A DNA stretch of 64,000 bases from positions 106,936-170,935 of the forward strand of contig NZ_AEWF01000006.1 in assembly GCF_000190415.1 (NCBI RefSeq), read 5' to 3'. This document shows positions 48,789 through 58,473 of the stretch, piece after piece (position 1 is the first letter of the stretch; each line of letters opens with the position of its first letter). Under the pieces are notes generated by a model. It saw only the letters and a list, made by a program, of their open reading frames with translations, searched no databases and was not told the DNA's origin. This stretch comes from Candidatus Odyssella thessalonicensis L13 (GTDB lineage Bacteria; Pseudomonadota; Alphaproteobacteria; Paracaedibacterales; Paracaedibacteraceae). The translations under genes were made by a program, and so were the position numbers.

Positions 48789-50830
48789 ATGAGAAAAATT
48801 AACTATATTTTTACTTCAGCGTTATTATCTACCTTAACTGCGAATGATAATATTACCCCTCCCCCACCCCTCGAGACCCCGGCTCAAAATAGGGCCCCCG
48901 GGATGACAGTCGCCTATTTAGAGCAGCCAATGGTTGATGAGCAAACATATACATTTTATGGCGCCCGATCGGCTGAGAGTTTCTGTGACAAATTGAATGC
49001 CTACCGACGGTCTCAATCCATTCATCCAACACGCGTAAAAAAATTAGCGTCTGCCCCTCTCTCTATTTAGAAGCAAGATTTTATGAAATGCTCAAATGGT
49101 CTAAAAAGTTCCAGACGGACAATCACAGACCCGTCGATCCGCTCAATCCTGGGATTTGCTTTGAGAGTTATGCTAATTTCTATCAACCGTTAGGCCTATT
49201 ATTGTGCCATGGTTTTCGCCAGAACCATCCTTCACGTTCTATATTGATTGATTTGTGTCTACAAAGTTTACGTACTTTTGAAGCTTTATGGCAAAAAAAT
49301 ACCACCTTCAGGCATCCTTATATTAAGAACAGATTTGACAATCCCTCCCCCCATACACCGCAACTGCAAGCCTTCTTAAAAAACTTACCTCAAACTATTA
49401 GAACTTTAGAGGCACAACAGTTAATGCAGCCTCACGCGGATTCACAAAGCAGCAGCGAACCCCTGGATACACACAAGACAGAGGGTAAACATCTTACGTT
49501 TTCGCTTGACACCTCTACGGAGGAAAGGAAGAAGCTAACGTCGATAGCTCGCAACGCGGAACTTCGGGATATGGTGCTCTTAAACCGGAAAATCAATCGA
49601 CTCTCTTATAAGATTGTGCATCCTACTCTTAAGGAGATCCCTTTCACCTCCCCTACCTTTAAAACAGCTCGCCTTATTGAAATGGATAAGCAAGATCAGC
49701 TTGTTAATTTTATGCGTCACTTACACAGGACAGTTTATGAGGGCGAAAATCTGGAAGACAGCCTGGCTGCGTCACAGTTATCTAAGTGGCAAGATCTATT
49801 TAGATTTGCGGAAAGCATTTTAAAGAGCTATTCAGCCTATTCCAAAGCTGACTCGTGCGACCAAATACCGACTTTAGGATTAATAACGGTCTTAGAAAGC
49901 TTGATTCCTTTTGTCGGAAGCGTTGTAGAACAGCTTGATTCTAAACCAACCTTACAAGAAGTGATCTCCTTACTCTATAAATTAGAAGATGTTGTCGGAT
50001 TTGCCCATCACCATTTAAAAGAACGAAACATTCGACCAACTCTTGAGAATCTAGAGCAAGCTATTGGCTATTTTAAGTATTTATTTCAGTTTCAGTTTGA
50101 CCAACATCTCAAAGAGTACAAATTGGTGGGAGAAAAGTTCACCATAGAAGATATTGATGACATCGTCGACGCCATGGATAGTGCCCTTGAAGCCTATGCA
50201 ATCGTCATGAATGAGATTCAACAGCATGCTCCTCTTAGCGAGCAGGCCCCCGAAAGGATTCAAGCGAGTGTTGACGTCATGCTTGAGGAAGTCTCTGAAG
50301 AAATAGCAGGAATGCTGGACTTGTCTAACGGCCAAGATGAGAACGCATCAGATCAGGAAGAGATTGAACTTGTTCCAGAAGGTGAAGACTCAAGCCTACA
50401 GTATGAGGAGTCTAAAGCATCTGCACAGGAGCAGGAAACGAAGGCAAGCGCACATAAAGCCCAAAGAGAAGAAGATATCGCGAACGCTATCGGAGCTTCT
50501 TCTAAAAGGATGGAAACAGCCGCTGGCGATTTCCAGATTCCAGATAGTTCTCACGCTGGTGCTAGCTCCTTCAAGAGGAATTATGAGGAAGTTTTGGAAG
50601 ATGAAATTCTTGCTGAAGGATGCATTTACTCTTCTCACGGCCACCTATATAACAATATGGCTCTCATGGAAGGAAACAGTGGTTTACCTCAAACTGAGGC
50701 CAGCCTTGCTAAGCCAGCAGAAGAGCTTTCGCCGAGCCCATCGAAAAGGCGACGCCTTGAGGCATCTGAAGTGACAACAGCGTCTGCCTTTACTATGACT
50801 GAACCAGCCCTGCCCGATCTCCCCTTATAA
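48789..50830 (+). pseudogene. Exported protein of unknown function split at a CT repeat
   Basis: The first frame starts MRKINYIFTSALLSTLTAND, a signal peptide, and ends in KKLASAPLSI at a TAG (49068-49070). The second frame is open from about 49046 (LYLEARFYEMLKWSKKF) and runs to 50830. Removing one CT unit from the CTCTCTCT at about 49057-49065 joins them into one product of about 680 residues. The long part contains helical regions (EVISLLYKLEDVVGFAHHHL) and an acidic/serine tail with SPSKRRRLEAS, a nuclear-signal-like basic motif. Family not recognised. Either decaying, phase-variable or an assembly slip. Confidence 0.65.
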
Positions 50831-50995
50831 GAGTACAAAGGTAGGCTTCATCAAATAGAGGAATAGGTTAGGACGTCTGTGCATCAAAGATAAAAAAGAG
50901 AAACCTGCTAGGGGTAAAGGATGTCCTGGATAATTCCTCGGACACTCCGGTTACTCTCCTGGATCCTTAATAAGCCTCAGCTTAACTATTCACGC

Positions 50996-51934
50996 TTAAA
51001 CCTGATGGGTTAGGAATCTCTCAGCTTCAAGAGCAGCCATGCATCCTAGACCTGCAGCTGTTACTGCTTGCCGGAAAACTTTATCAGCCACATCCCCTGC
51101 GGCAAAAACCCCAGGGATATTAGTTGCAGTACTGCCTGGGGTAACCTTGATATACCCTTCCTCATCCAACTCAACTTGTCCTTTGAAGATTTCACTCATC
51201 GGCGTATGACCGATGGCTACGAATACGCCATCAACCGCGAGCTCATTAACCTGATCTGTTTTAAGATTACGAAGCTTGACCCCCGTTACAGATAATGGAT
51301 TTTCTTCACCCGCAATTTCTTCCACCACCGAGTCCCAGATAACCCTAATTTTTGGGTTAGCAAATAAGCGGTCTTGAGCAATTTTCTCAGCGCGCAAGCT
51401 ATCACGGCGGTGGACTAAGATCACTTCGCTGGCAAAATTCGTCAGATACATAGCTTCTTCCACGGCAGAGTTACCACCGCCTACGACCATAACTTTTTTA
51501 CCTTTATAGAAAAAGCCATCACAGGTTGCACAGGCGGACACCCCAAAGCCCCGAAATTTTTGCTCGCTCTCGAGGCCAAGCCAGCGGGCCTGGGCGCCCG
51601 TAGAAATGATCACAGTTTCGGCTTCAATGACCTGGCCGGAATCAGTTTTACACACAAAAGGACGCTTAGAAAAATCCACAGAGTCGATCATATCTTCAAT
51701 CATCTCAGTACCGACATGCTGAGCTTGCAGTCGCATCTGCTCCATCAACCATGGCCCCTGAATAACATCAGCAAAACCGGGAAAGTTTTCAACATCAGTG
51801 GTAATTGTTAATTGTCCGCCCGGTTGAATGCCTAGCGCTTGGATAGGCTGCAAATTAGCGCGAGCCGCATAAATTGCTGCTGTATATCCAGCTGGGCCTG
51901 ATCCAATGATCAGGACTTTCGTTGTTTTTGTCAT
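50996..51934 (-). CDS. trxB: Thioredoxin reductase
   Basis: Start set at 51934 (MTKTTKVLIIGSGPAGYTAA), with AGAGG seven to eight bases upstream; the frame is open to 51982. 312 residues. FAD-binding GSGPAGYTAA, redox pair in ACATCDGFFY (CATC), NADPH-binding VVGGGNSAVEEAMYL, and the C-terminal GVFAAGDVADKVFRQAVTAA. Transfers electrons from NADPH to thioredoxin in the cytoplasm. Confidence 0.97.
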   Translation of the reverse strand: MTKTTKVLIIGSGPAGYTAAIYAARANLQPIQALGIQPGGQLTITTDVENFPGFADVIQGPWLMEQMRLQAQHVGTEMIEDMIDSVDFSKRPFVCKTDSGQVIEAETVIISTGAQARWLGLESEQKFRGFGVSACATCDGFFYKGKKVMVVGGGNSAVEEAMYLTNFASEVILVHRRDSLRAEKIAQDRLFANPKIRVIWDSVVEEIAGEENPLSVTGVKLRNLKTDQVNELAVDGVFVAIGHTPMSEIFKGQVELDEEGYIKVTPGSTATNIPGVFAAGDVADKVFRQAVTAAGLGCMAALEAERFLTHQV

Positions 51935-52149
51935 CAAGACCTCTAAAAATAAAGTATATGCGCCTATATTAACTACTCTCATTTCAATCGGCTAGAAAAT
52001 TATAAGATTTATCACTTCTATTTTATCTACTTTCATGGTGGCTCGCCCGTCGCTCAGACTGAAGAGAGCAGCGTTAATACCTCCCACAAATTGAAAATTA
52101 ATGCTGCTGGTGTTAGTCTAATCTCAAAAGCCTTTTAACAACAGCACGA

Positions 52150-52503
52150 ATGCAGAGCTATTTCTTTCTATTGAGCAGCTTAATAAGCCTAGCCATAAGT
52201 CAGGACCTCGTCAACACGCCACACCTTACGCTAGCAGATGGCAGCCAAACCGATCAAAATCAACGCCAGGCTATCCACTTTAGCGCGGTTAATTGCTGGC
52301 TTGATGCTCTATCACACCCCACTACTACAGCTGTCGATTATAAAGAATTGCGACAGCAGCTGCGCTCAAGCCGTTCAAAGGCTCTGCCTGTGATGGCTCA
52401 GGTACCGCTTTATACATTATTAACTGAGGCCTTAACTAACTTTGAAGAAACAGAAAAGGAACAGGATTATAGTGTCCGCTTGGATGAGGAAGCTGGAAAA
52501 TAA
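52150..52503 (+). CDS. Small exported protein of unknown function
   Basis: 117 residues. A signal peptide (MQSYFFLLSSLISLAIS) followed by a polar, mostly helical body with one Cys (AVNCWLDAL). No domain recognised. It lies between trxB (divergent) and tRNA-Thr. Confidence 0.55.
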   Translation: MQSYFFLLSSLISLAISQDLVNTPHLTLADGSQTDQNQRQAIHFSAVNCWLDALSHPTTTAVDYKELRQQLRSSRSKALPVMAQVPLYTLLTEALTNFEETEKEQDYSVRLDEEAGK

Positions 52504-52575
52504 ACTTTTACTGCTGCAAAGATTTTCTGTTGCAATACCTACAGTAGTTCTGTTAGAAATAAAATTACCTTATTA

Positions 52576-52651
52576 GCCGGTTTAGCTCAGCTGGTAGAGC
52601 AACTGATTTGTAATCAGTAGGTCGTTGGTTCAAGTCCGACAACCGGCACCA
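52576..52651 (+). tRNA. tRNA-Thr (TGT)
   Basis: 76-base cloverleaf: acceptor GCCGGTT with AACCGGC; D arm GCTCAGCTGGTAGAGC; anticodon stem ACTGA/TCAGT with loop TTTGTAA, anticodon TGT; T arm with GGTTCAAGTCC; encoded CCA. Accessory genes start right after it, so it may have served as an integration site. Confidence 0.97.
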
Positions 52652-52698
52652 TAGTTTCCGCGGGTTTCAAGACTTCCTAACTTAACTTCAAGAATCTC

Positions 52699-52720
52699 GG
52701 TGCTACCTTGGTGCTACCTT
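52699..52720. repeat. Tandem 11-base repeat beside tRNA-Thr
   Basis: GGTGCTACCTT twice in a row, about 48 bases after the tRNA. No second copy of the tRNA 3' end was found downstream in the window, so no attachment-site pair can be named. Confidence 0.5.
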
Positions 52721-52868
52721 CGGAGAAATCCATACTGCGTTTTAAAGTTACTTTTTACTTGTTTTTTTATTCCTTTAGTCGTTTTGCAACCGCACTTCTT
52801 ACAAAACTTCCGCCGTAACCACTTCCTCAGAAATTTTAAGCTTAATTAATAATTCACATGGAGAGTAC

Positions 52869-53921
52869 ATGTTGCAGGATCAAGTTATTCAATCAGAATC
52901 ATTCGACTTTCAAAGTAAGGGTGAAGCGTCAATTATAGAAATTGCTAGCGCTTGGGCAAATGAAAAATGCGTTAATCCAGATCAGGTTAAACAGTTTATT
53001 TTTAAAAGTATTTTACAACAAGCTTTTTATGAGCATGTGGATACTGTTTCTCTTTCAGGATTTGTGTTCCGTACCCAAAAGAATACTTCGTTTAATTATT
53101 GGTGGAATGATGAACTAGGCAATGAAGAAAGAGAGAAGTTGATAACAGATATCAAGTCACTGAACATCATTTCTTCCCATGTATTTATCCCTAAAGAAGT
53201 ACTTTTCAGCATACTTAGATGGAAAGATGGAACACCAGAGTTAGAAAGACTTGGGGGGATAGTATATTTTTGGGGCGCCCCATGGGAAGGATATCCTATT
53301 TCTTGGGATTCATCTAAGGAAGCACAACAATACTCCTTGTATGATGCTCTGTATTATTTATCTTGTATCCAGGACTTTACAGATCTAAGAAACGCTTATA
53401 TTCGCATCCCAGAATACAGAGATACAGCCGACAGGAATTTTAACTTCTTACCTATCAAAGAAAAGGAAAAACAAGAGAATGAAGATGAATATAAAATAAG
53501 AAAAAGGCAGAAGGAAAATACCTTAATCACATATTATAACTGTGTTCTAAAGAGAGTGCTGAATAAATTTATTAACCATTTCAAGGAGGGGAGGCTTGAA
53601 ATGACCTATGCCCTAAAAGGAGGTAGCAGAGAGATTATTCATCCTGACGATATAACGGTTATGATAGAAAGTGAGAAAGTTGATTTCCTTAAATCAAGCG
53701 CTAATATTTATGAGGAAGAAATCTTAGGAATTGAAGTACGAAAAGCTCTTAAGGGGAAGCTTGATATTATATCTCAAAGTGAAAGGCACCAAACAGATAT
53801 AACTAACTATCAAGAGATTCCTGAAGGCTACACAATACAAAATTCCAGCATATATGCTCGTCAAATAGCAGAAGCAAGAAGATCAAACCAACTTAGAGAC
53901 GAAATAAAAAAGATTACATAA
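52869..53921 (+). CDS. Accessory-element protein of unknown function (C-terminus may be frameshifted)
   Basis: 350 residues, GGAGA ribosome site six bases upstream. Mostly charged and soluble. GGIVYFWGAPWEGYPISWDS near residue 135 is a distinctive aromatic block. The stop at 53919 follows a run of six A (53906-53911). With seven A the frame would continue as KDYINNKAKVKSKAKYARER and EQYGLEPSTLSDLIKKWLRG to 54067, a sensible 48-residue helical tail. No family recognised. First gene after tRNA-Thr. Confidence 0.65.
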   Translation: MLQDQVIQSESFDFQSKGEASIIEIASAWANEKCVNPDQVKQFIFKSILQQAFYEHVDTVSLSGFVFRTQKNTSFNYWWNDELGNEEREKLITDIKSLNIISSHVFIPKEVLFSILRWKDGTPELERLGGIVYFWGAPWEGYPISWDSSKEAQQYSLYDALYYLSCIQDFTDLRNAYIRIPEYRDTADRNFNFLPIKEKEKQENEDEYKIRKRQKENTLITYYNCVLKRVLNKFINHFKEGRLEMTYALKGGSREIIHPDDITVMIESEKVDFLKSSANIYEEEILGIEVRKALKGKLDIISQSERHQTDITNYQEIPEGYTIQNSSIYARQIAEARRSNQLRDEIKKIT

Positions 53922-54225
53922 ATAACAAAGCCAAAGTTAAATCTAAAGCTAAATATGCTCGTGAAAGAGCAGACCAACTTACCAAGGAAAGAGATATTAA
54001 GGAACAATATGGATTAGAGCCAAGCACTCTCTCTGACTTAATCAAAAAATGGTTAAGAGGAATATAATACCACAATTCAAAAAAAATAATAGCTACGAAA
54101 CAGTTCCGTAGGTATCGAACTGTATCAATATCTATACTTTAAGCTGAGTTCTTTTCCATACTTCTCCTATAGCACCAAATTTTCTCAAATTTTAGGAATT
54201 TTGACTGCGTTTAATATTAGGAGGA

Positions 54226-54447
54226 ATGATGAATAAAAAGTCTGAGCTTTTAACGCGCAAAGAAGCCGCAAAATATCTTGGGACGACAGAGTCAACACTA
54301 GCTGTATGGGCATGTACAAAGCGTTATCAATTACCCATGGTCAAAATAGGACGGCTGGTAAAATATCGTTTGTCAGATCTCGAAAACTTTATTGAGAGTA
54401 GGATAACCAACCTTCCAAACCCAGAGGGAGGTTATGATGTCAAATAA
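54226..54447 (+). CDS. Excisionase-like helix-turn-helix DNA-binding protein
   Basis: 73 residues with an AGGAGG just upstream (ATG at 54226 or 54229). It reads LLTRKEAAKYLGTTESTLAV then MVKIGRLVKYRLSDLENFIE, the MerR-like winged HTH of phage excisionases/AlpA-type regulators. In such elements it controls excision or transcription of the replication module that follows. Confidence 0.9.
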   Translation: MMNKKSELLTRKEAAKYLGTTESTLAVWACTKRYQLPMVKIGRLVKYRLSDLENFIESRITNLPNPEGGYDVK

Positions 54448-54607
54448 AGGCTCAGTACTATTCTATGATTTAAAAACTGACGAATCACTTGAGGACGAAC
54501 AAGAAACTTTAATCAAAATAGGTAAGATATACCCAAAAGTGTTCGCACAATCTGATCTACCCTATCGTATTGACCAATACGAAAAGGAGGCTTGTGATGG
54601 ACAATAA
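54434..54607 (+). CDS. Small protein of unknown function between xis-like gene and primase
   Basis: 57 residues (MMSNKGSVLFYDLKTDESLE...), with GGGAGG immediately upstream. It overlaps the end of the HTH gene by 14 bases and the start of the primase by 11, a tight three-gene chain that supports it being real. No family recognised. Confidence 0.7.
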   Translation: MMSNKGSVLFYDLKTDESLEDEQETLIKIGKIYPKVFAQSDLPYRIDQYEKEACDGQ

Positions 54608-57155
54608 ATTTTACGACGCTATGCGTTCATATAATCTTGTCTGTCCGATCGAAATTATTGAGGATGGGGTACTGAGGCGCTTTGCTAACCATGGCAAAGG
54701 AGACAAAGATTGTTGGTATATCTGTTTTGATAATGGTGGGGGCGTTTTTGGCGATTGGTCATCTGGATTAAATGAAACTTGGACTCCACATAATGCCAGG
54801 CTTTCTGACAAAGATAAGGATAAACTTAACAAGCAGATTCTGGTCGCTCGTCAAAAATACTATGCAGAAAAGACTGCCAGTTACGAAGAGACGGCACAGA
54901 AAGTTTTAGAACAATGGCAAAGGCTAAGTGATACGGGTACATCTCTATACCTGTCAAAAAAGCAGGCGCAACCATTTAACGTGCGTTTTGATCAGAATAA
55001 CTTAGTTATTCCTCTTAAAGATATCGATGGCAAGCTATGGAGCCTTCAAACAGTGATAGCCGATGGCACTAAACGCTTTCAATCTGGTGGAAAGAAGCAA
55101 GGCTGCTTTCATTCAATTGGAGATATACAGTCCAGTCCGAGCATCTACGTTTGCGAAGGATATGCGACTGGTGCCAGTATTTATCAAGCAACTGGGATAA
55201 CCACCATCATAGCCTTTGACGCGGGGAACTTGACCCCAGTTATTGATAGCATTAGGAGCAAGTATCCAACTATAGCACTTACCATAGCTGCGGATAATGA
55301 CCAGTGGAAAGAGGTTAATGTCGGAAGAGATAAAGCCGAAGAAGCAGCACAAAAATATGGTTGTCAGGTTATTTTACCAAAATTCTCAGATGAGTATGTC
55401 GCAACAAAGCCAACGGACTTTAATGACTTACATGTTTTATGTGGTCTTGAAGAGGTCAAGAATCAGCTTTTTCAAACTCCCAAAGAAAAGAGACTGCCGA
55501 TGCCCTCAGGATTTCTCTTAAAGAAAGACGGGTTATACTATGAAGAAGACTGGGTTTGTTCTCCCCTAGAAATACTCGCTTATACTAGAGATGAAAACAG
55601 TGAAAACTGGGGGCGATTAGTCAGATTCTCTGACTTAGACAATCACGTTCATACTCACGCTTTGCCTATGAAATTTTTAAGTGGAGACTGCATTGATCTT
55701 TACTGTCTATTACTTGCTGCCGGTTTAAGGATTACCACCATTCGACGATTAAGATCTAAGCTAACAGATTATCTGCAAAGCTTCAAAACAGACAAGCGCG
55801 CCCTATGTACCTCACATATAGGTTGGCATGGAGATCACTTTATCCTGCCGGATGGGGCAATCCCCGCAACGGATGGCATTTACCTGCAAAGCGACAACAG
55901 CAATTTTATCGGTTATCGGATGGGGGGAACTTTAGGACAATGGCAAGAGCATATAGCTATCCCATGCCAAGGCAATAGCCGTCTTATCTTTGCTTTATGC
56001 TGCGCTTTTGCAGCTCCCTTGCTCTCTCTTGTAGGGAGTGAAAGCGGTGGATTCAATTTCATTGGATCCAGTTCTATTGGCAAGAGCACAGCCTTATCTG
56101 TTGCAGCCTCAGTGTGGGGTAGCCCTAAATATATTCAACAATGGAAAGCTACAGGTAATGCTCTAGAAGCCATCGCAGAAGCCCACAATAATACCTTGCT
56201 ATGCCTTGATGAGTTAGGCCAAGTCGATGGCAAAGAAGCTGGGGAGATTGCTTATATGCTCGCCAATGGGTCGGGCAAAAGCCGATTAAAGGCCAAAGGT
56301 GGCCTCCGTCGGAAATTTGAATGGAAAACGCTGTTTTTAAGCACAGGAGAAATCTCCATTGCCGATAAACTCAAAGAAGCTGCCAAAAGGTTCCAGGCGG
56401 GCATGCTGATCCGTATGGTTGATATTCCAGCCGATGCGGGAACAGGCCATCGCCTTTTTGACACGATTCATGAATTCCAGGACGGAAGAGGTTTAGCTCA
56501 ACATCTAAAGGATAAAACAGGTCAATATTATGGCACAGCAATTCGGCCCTTTCTGGAAGTCTTGCCAACCATAAAACAAGCACTACCTCAAACGATTGAA
56601 AAAGTTAGGTTAGACTTTTTTGCCCGTAACATTTCTCCAGACGCCGATGGCCAGATCAAGCGTGTTGCCGAACGCTTCGTTATTGTTGCTGCTGCCGGCG
56701 AGCTAGCCATAGATTTAGGCGTTCTTCCCTACGAGGGTGGCACCGCCCTAGAGGCTATCAGAGTGTGCTTTAATGCTTGGATTGAGAGTAGAGGGGGGTT
56801 GGGTAACTATGAAACAGAAGAAGCCATCACCCAAGTTAAAACTTTTATTGAGGCTAATCAATCAAGCCGGTTTGCTATATTGCAAGATGGTTACATCGAT
56901 GAACAGAGGATAACTCATCAAGCAGGATATAAACGCCTGACTTGGGAGAACGAATATGAGTTCTTTATTTTTCCCAAGGTCTTCGATGCAGAAGTTTGTA
57001 AAGGATTAAACCCCAGATTTGTTAAACACGCGTTAGCCGAGCAGGGATTCCTCTTAAAGGATGGCACAGGAAAGTATACAAAGCCCATCAGCCTTCCAAA
57101 AGGCAAGAAGAGAATGATACATTTAGCCCCTCAAATATTCTGTGAGGTTAAATAA
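54597..57155 (+). CDS. Primase-helicase with Toprim-like and DUF927 domains
   Basis: Start set at 54597 (MDNKFYDAMRSYNLV), with AAGGAGG upstream; the frame opens at 54570. 852 residues. The N-terminal part has the Toprim-type core YVCEGYATGASIYQATG, IIAFDAGNL and TIAADNDQW. The C-terminal half is a DUF927 helicase-like ATPase: Walker A FIGSSSIGKSTALSVAASVW near 490, Walker B LLCLDELGQVDGKEAGEIAY near 533, then TLFLSTGEISIADKLKEA. It is the replication enzyme of phage or plasmid-type integrated elements. The downstream start overlaps its stop (TAATG). Confidence 0.9.
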   Translation: MDNKFYDAMRSYNLVCPIEIIEDGVLRRFANHGKGDKDCWYICFDNGGGVFGDWSSGLNETWTPHNARLSDKDKDKLNKQILVARQKYYAEKTASYEETAQKVLEQWQRLSDTGTSLYLSKKQAQPFNVRFDQNNLVIPLKDIDGKLWSLQTVIADGTKRFQSGGKKQGCFHSIGDIQSSPSIYVCEGYATGASIYQATGITTIIAFDAGNLTPVIDSIRSKYPTIALTIAADNDQWKEVNVGRDKAEEAAQKYGCQVILPKFSDEYVATKPTDFNDLHVLCGLEEVKNQLFQTPKEKRLPMPSGFLLKKDGLYYEEDWVCSPLEILAYTRDENSENWGRLVRFSDLDNHVHTHALPMKFLSGDCIDLYCLLLAAGLRITTIRRLRSKLTDYLQSFKTDKRALCTSHIGWHGDHFILPDGAIPATDGIYLQSDNSNFIGYRMGGTLGQWQEHIAIPCQGNSRLIFALCCAFAAPLLSLVGSESGGFNFIGSSSIGKSTALSVAASVWGSPKYIQQWKATGNALEAIAEAHNNTLLCLDELGQVDGKEAGEIAYMLANGSGKSRLKAKGGLRRKFEWKTLFLSTGEISIADKLKEAAKRFQAGMLIRMVDIPADAGTGHRLFDTIHEFQDGRGLAQHLKDKTGQYYGTAIRPFLEVLPTIKQALPQTIEKVRLDFFARNISPDADGQIKRVAERFVIVAAAGELAIDLGVLPYEGGTALEAIRVCFNAWIESRGGLGNYETEEAITQVKTFIEANQSSRFAILQDGYIDEQRITHQAGYKRLTWENEYEFFIFPKVFDAEVCKGLNPRFVKHALAEQGFLLKDGTGKYTKPISLPKGKKRMIHLAPQIFCEVK

Positions 57156-57187
57156 TGAAATCATATTTTTCAGATATATTAAAACCT

Positions 57188-57342
57188 GGTGTTTTAGGTG
57201 TTCCTAGGTGTTCTCAGACCCAAGAACTTAGGAATACTGCGGACTTCAAGGATGATGGCATAAGAACACCTATAAACAATGCTATGTGTTCCTGGTGTTC
57301 CATAGAACACTCTAGAACACCTGCTATTTTTCAAAGTGTTCC
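57188..57342. repeat. Iteron-like array of GGTGTTCC / AGAACACC
   Basis: Nine 8-base sites within 155 bases: 57188 (degenerate), 57197, 57207, 57285, 57294 and 57335 in forward sense, 57263, 57304 and 57314 inverted. Neighbouring sites are 9-10 bases apart, that is, on the same DNA face. It sits directly after the primase gene, a plausible replication origin or regulator-binding array. Confidence 0.75.
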
Positions 57343-57364
57343 GCTGAAAGCAAGGGAAGGAGCC

Positions 57365-57598
57365 ATGGAAAACCAAGTACACCTCGTAACCCCTGAAAAT
57401 AACGATCTACGTTATTTCTTTGAAGAAAGAGCCTCTATCCTTGAGTATGATAGCTATCAAACCCGAAGCCAAGCAGAATATTTAGCTTCAGCAGAAACAG
57501 TGCTCATTTTTCTAAAGATATACCATTCGCAATTGCTAACAGAGTTTTATCGGCTTATCAATTATTTACCTACGGAGAATACTCATGACACAAATTAA
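57365..57598 (+). CDS. Small protein of the replication module
   Basis: 77 residues from the ATG at 57365, preceded by AAGGGAAGGAGCC, the best ribosome site nearby. The frame is open back to an ATG at 57155 that overlaps the primase stop, which would add 70 residues encoded across the iteron array (GVLGVPRCSQTQ...). The body reads PENNDLRYFFEERASILEYD and a helix LASAETVLIFLKIYHSQLL. It overlaps the next gene by 14 bases. Family not recognised. Confidence 0.6.
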   Translation: MENQVHLVTPENNDLRYFFEERASILEYDSYQTRSQAEYLASAETVLIFLKIYHSQLLTEFYRLINYLPTENTHDTN

Positions 57599-58076
57599 TG
57601 TAATGGCACAGGAGGATAATACTAACATTCTGCTTCAACCAAAGGGCCAAAATAATAGAATGTTAGGGACAAGGTTCGATACCTTTCGAGAGAATCTGGT
57701 CTCTCAGATTGTCTATGCCACAAGCCCCCTCCAGCATAATCAAAAAGACCTGGATGTAGCAGTAGATGCCGCCCTGGATGTGATGGAAGCTTTTAATCCC
57801 CAAGATGAGATTGAAGCCATGCTTCTTACTCAACTGATTGCTGCTCACAATACATCTATGTACTGTCTCGCTAACACAGCTTCTTTAAGTCTTGAGCAGC
57901 AGAAGGATTACTTTAATTATGCCAACAAGTTTATGAGAACTTATGCCACTTTGGTTGAGGGGTTGCATAAGCATCGAAATCAGGGACAATCGGAACAAAA
58001 AATTACCGTTCAGCATGTCCAAGTCAATGATGGTGGTCAAGCCATTGTGGGTAATATTACTCAACCATCCTCCTAA
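57585..58076 (+). CDS. Conserved phage/plasmid-associated protein ending in GGQAIVGN
   Basis: 163 residues. The helical core (DVAVDAALDVMEAFNPQDEI, MLLTQLIAAHNTSMYCLANT) and the C-terminus KITVQHVQVNDGGQAIVGNI match a small protein I remember from integrated elements of alphaproteobacteria, where it is paired with an HGGxSTG protein. That partner is the convergent gene next door, supporting the call. Function unknown. Confidence 0.75.
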   Translation: MTQINVMAQEDNTNILLQPKGQNNRMLGTRFDTFRENLVSQIVYATSPLQHNQKDLDVAVDAALDVMEAFNPQDEIEAMLLTQLIAAHNTSMYCLANTASLSLEQQKDYFNYANKFMRTYATLVEGLHKHRNQGQSEQKITVQHVQVNDGGQAIVGNITQPSS

Positions 58077-58300
58077 AGCACCGAATATACTTTCTCGAGT
58101 TGTTGCTTAATTACAGCAAGAGTATCGAGATTATTTCTTGTATAGCGCCCATGCTTATACATTCCATGACGATGGCCAGTTGGCGCTCCAGGAGATTTAC
58201 CACCATGCATTCGACATCTGCCATTCTTCATCGCTGGAGATTGGCAGGATATCTCAGCTCGGGTCTTTGCTCCGCATCGGGGAGTCTCTTGAGCCTTCAT
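58073..58300 (-). CDS. HGGxSTG-type small phage protein
   Basis: About 75 residues from an ATG at 58300 (frame open to 58327). CGAKTRAEISCQSPAMKNGR then CRMHGGKSPGAPTGHRHGMY: two Cys pairs and the HGGKSPGAP motif of the HGGxSTG family, with P in the place of T. Its stop overlaps the convergent 57585 gene by four bases. Role unknown; common in integrated elements. Confidence 0.8.
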   Translation of the reverse strand: MKAQETPRCGAKTRAEISCQSPAMKNGRCRMHGGKSPGAPTGHRHGMYKHGRYTRNNLDTLAVIKQQLEKVYSVL

Positions 58301-58473
58301 CAAGGCTATTTGCCATTGCAACAACATATACCCTCCTCTGGGTGCATGGGGTTATCTCAAGAATTTTAAGCGTCTATGAGATATCGATGAAATAGGAAAT
58401 ATAAATAGTTCACAATCAAAAGCATACCAAATAGGCGTATATATTACATCGGTGCTAAATTGTCATAAATGAT

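Noticed and set aside
52652..52868. Attachment-site pair for the element after tRNA-Thr
   Set aside because: No second copy of the tRNA 3' end found downstream within the window.
58100..58395. Two plus-strand frames over the HGGxSTG gene
   Set aside because: The minus strand carries the clear Cys and HGGKSPGAP motifs; these are its shadows.
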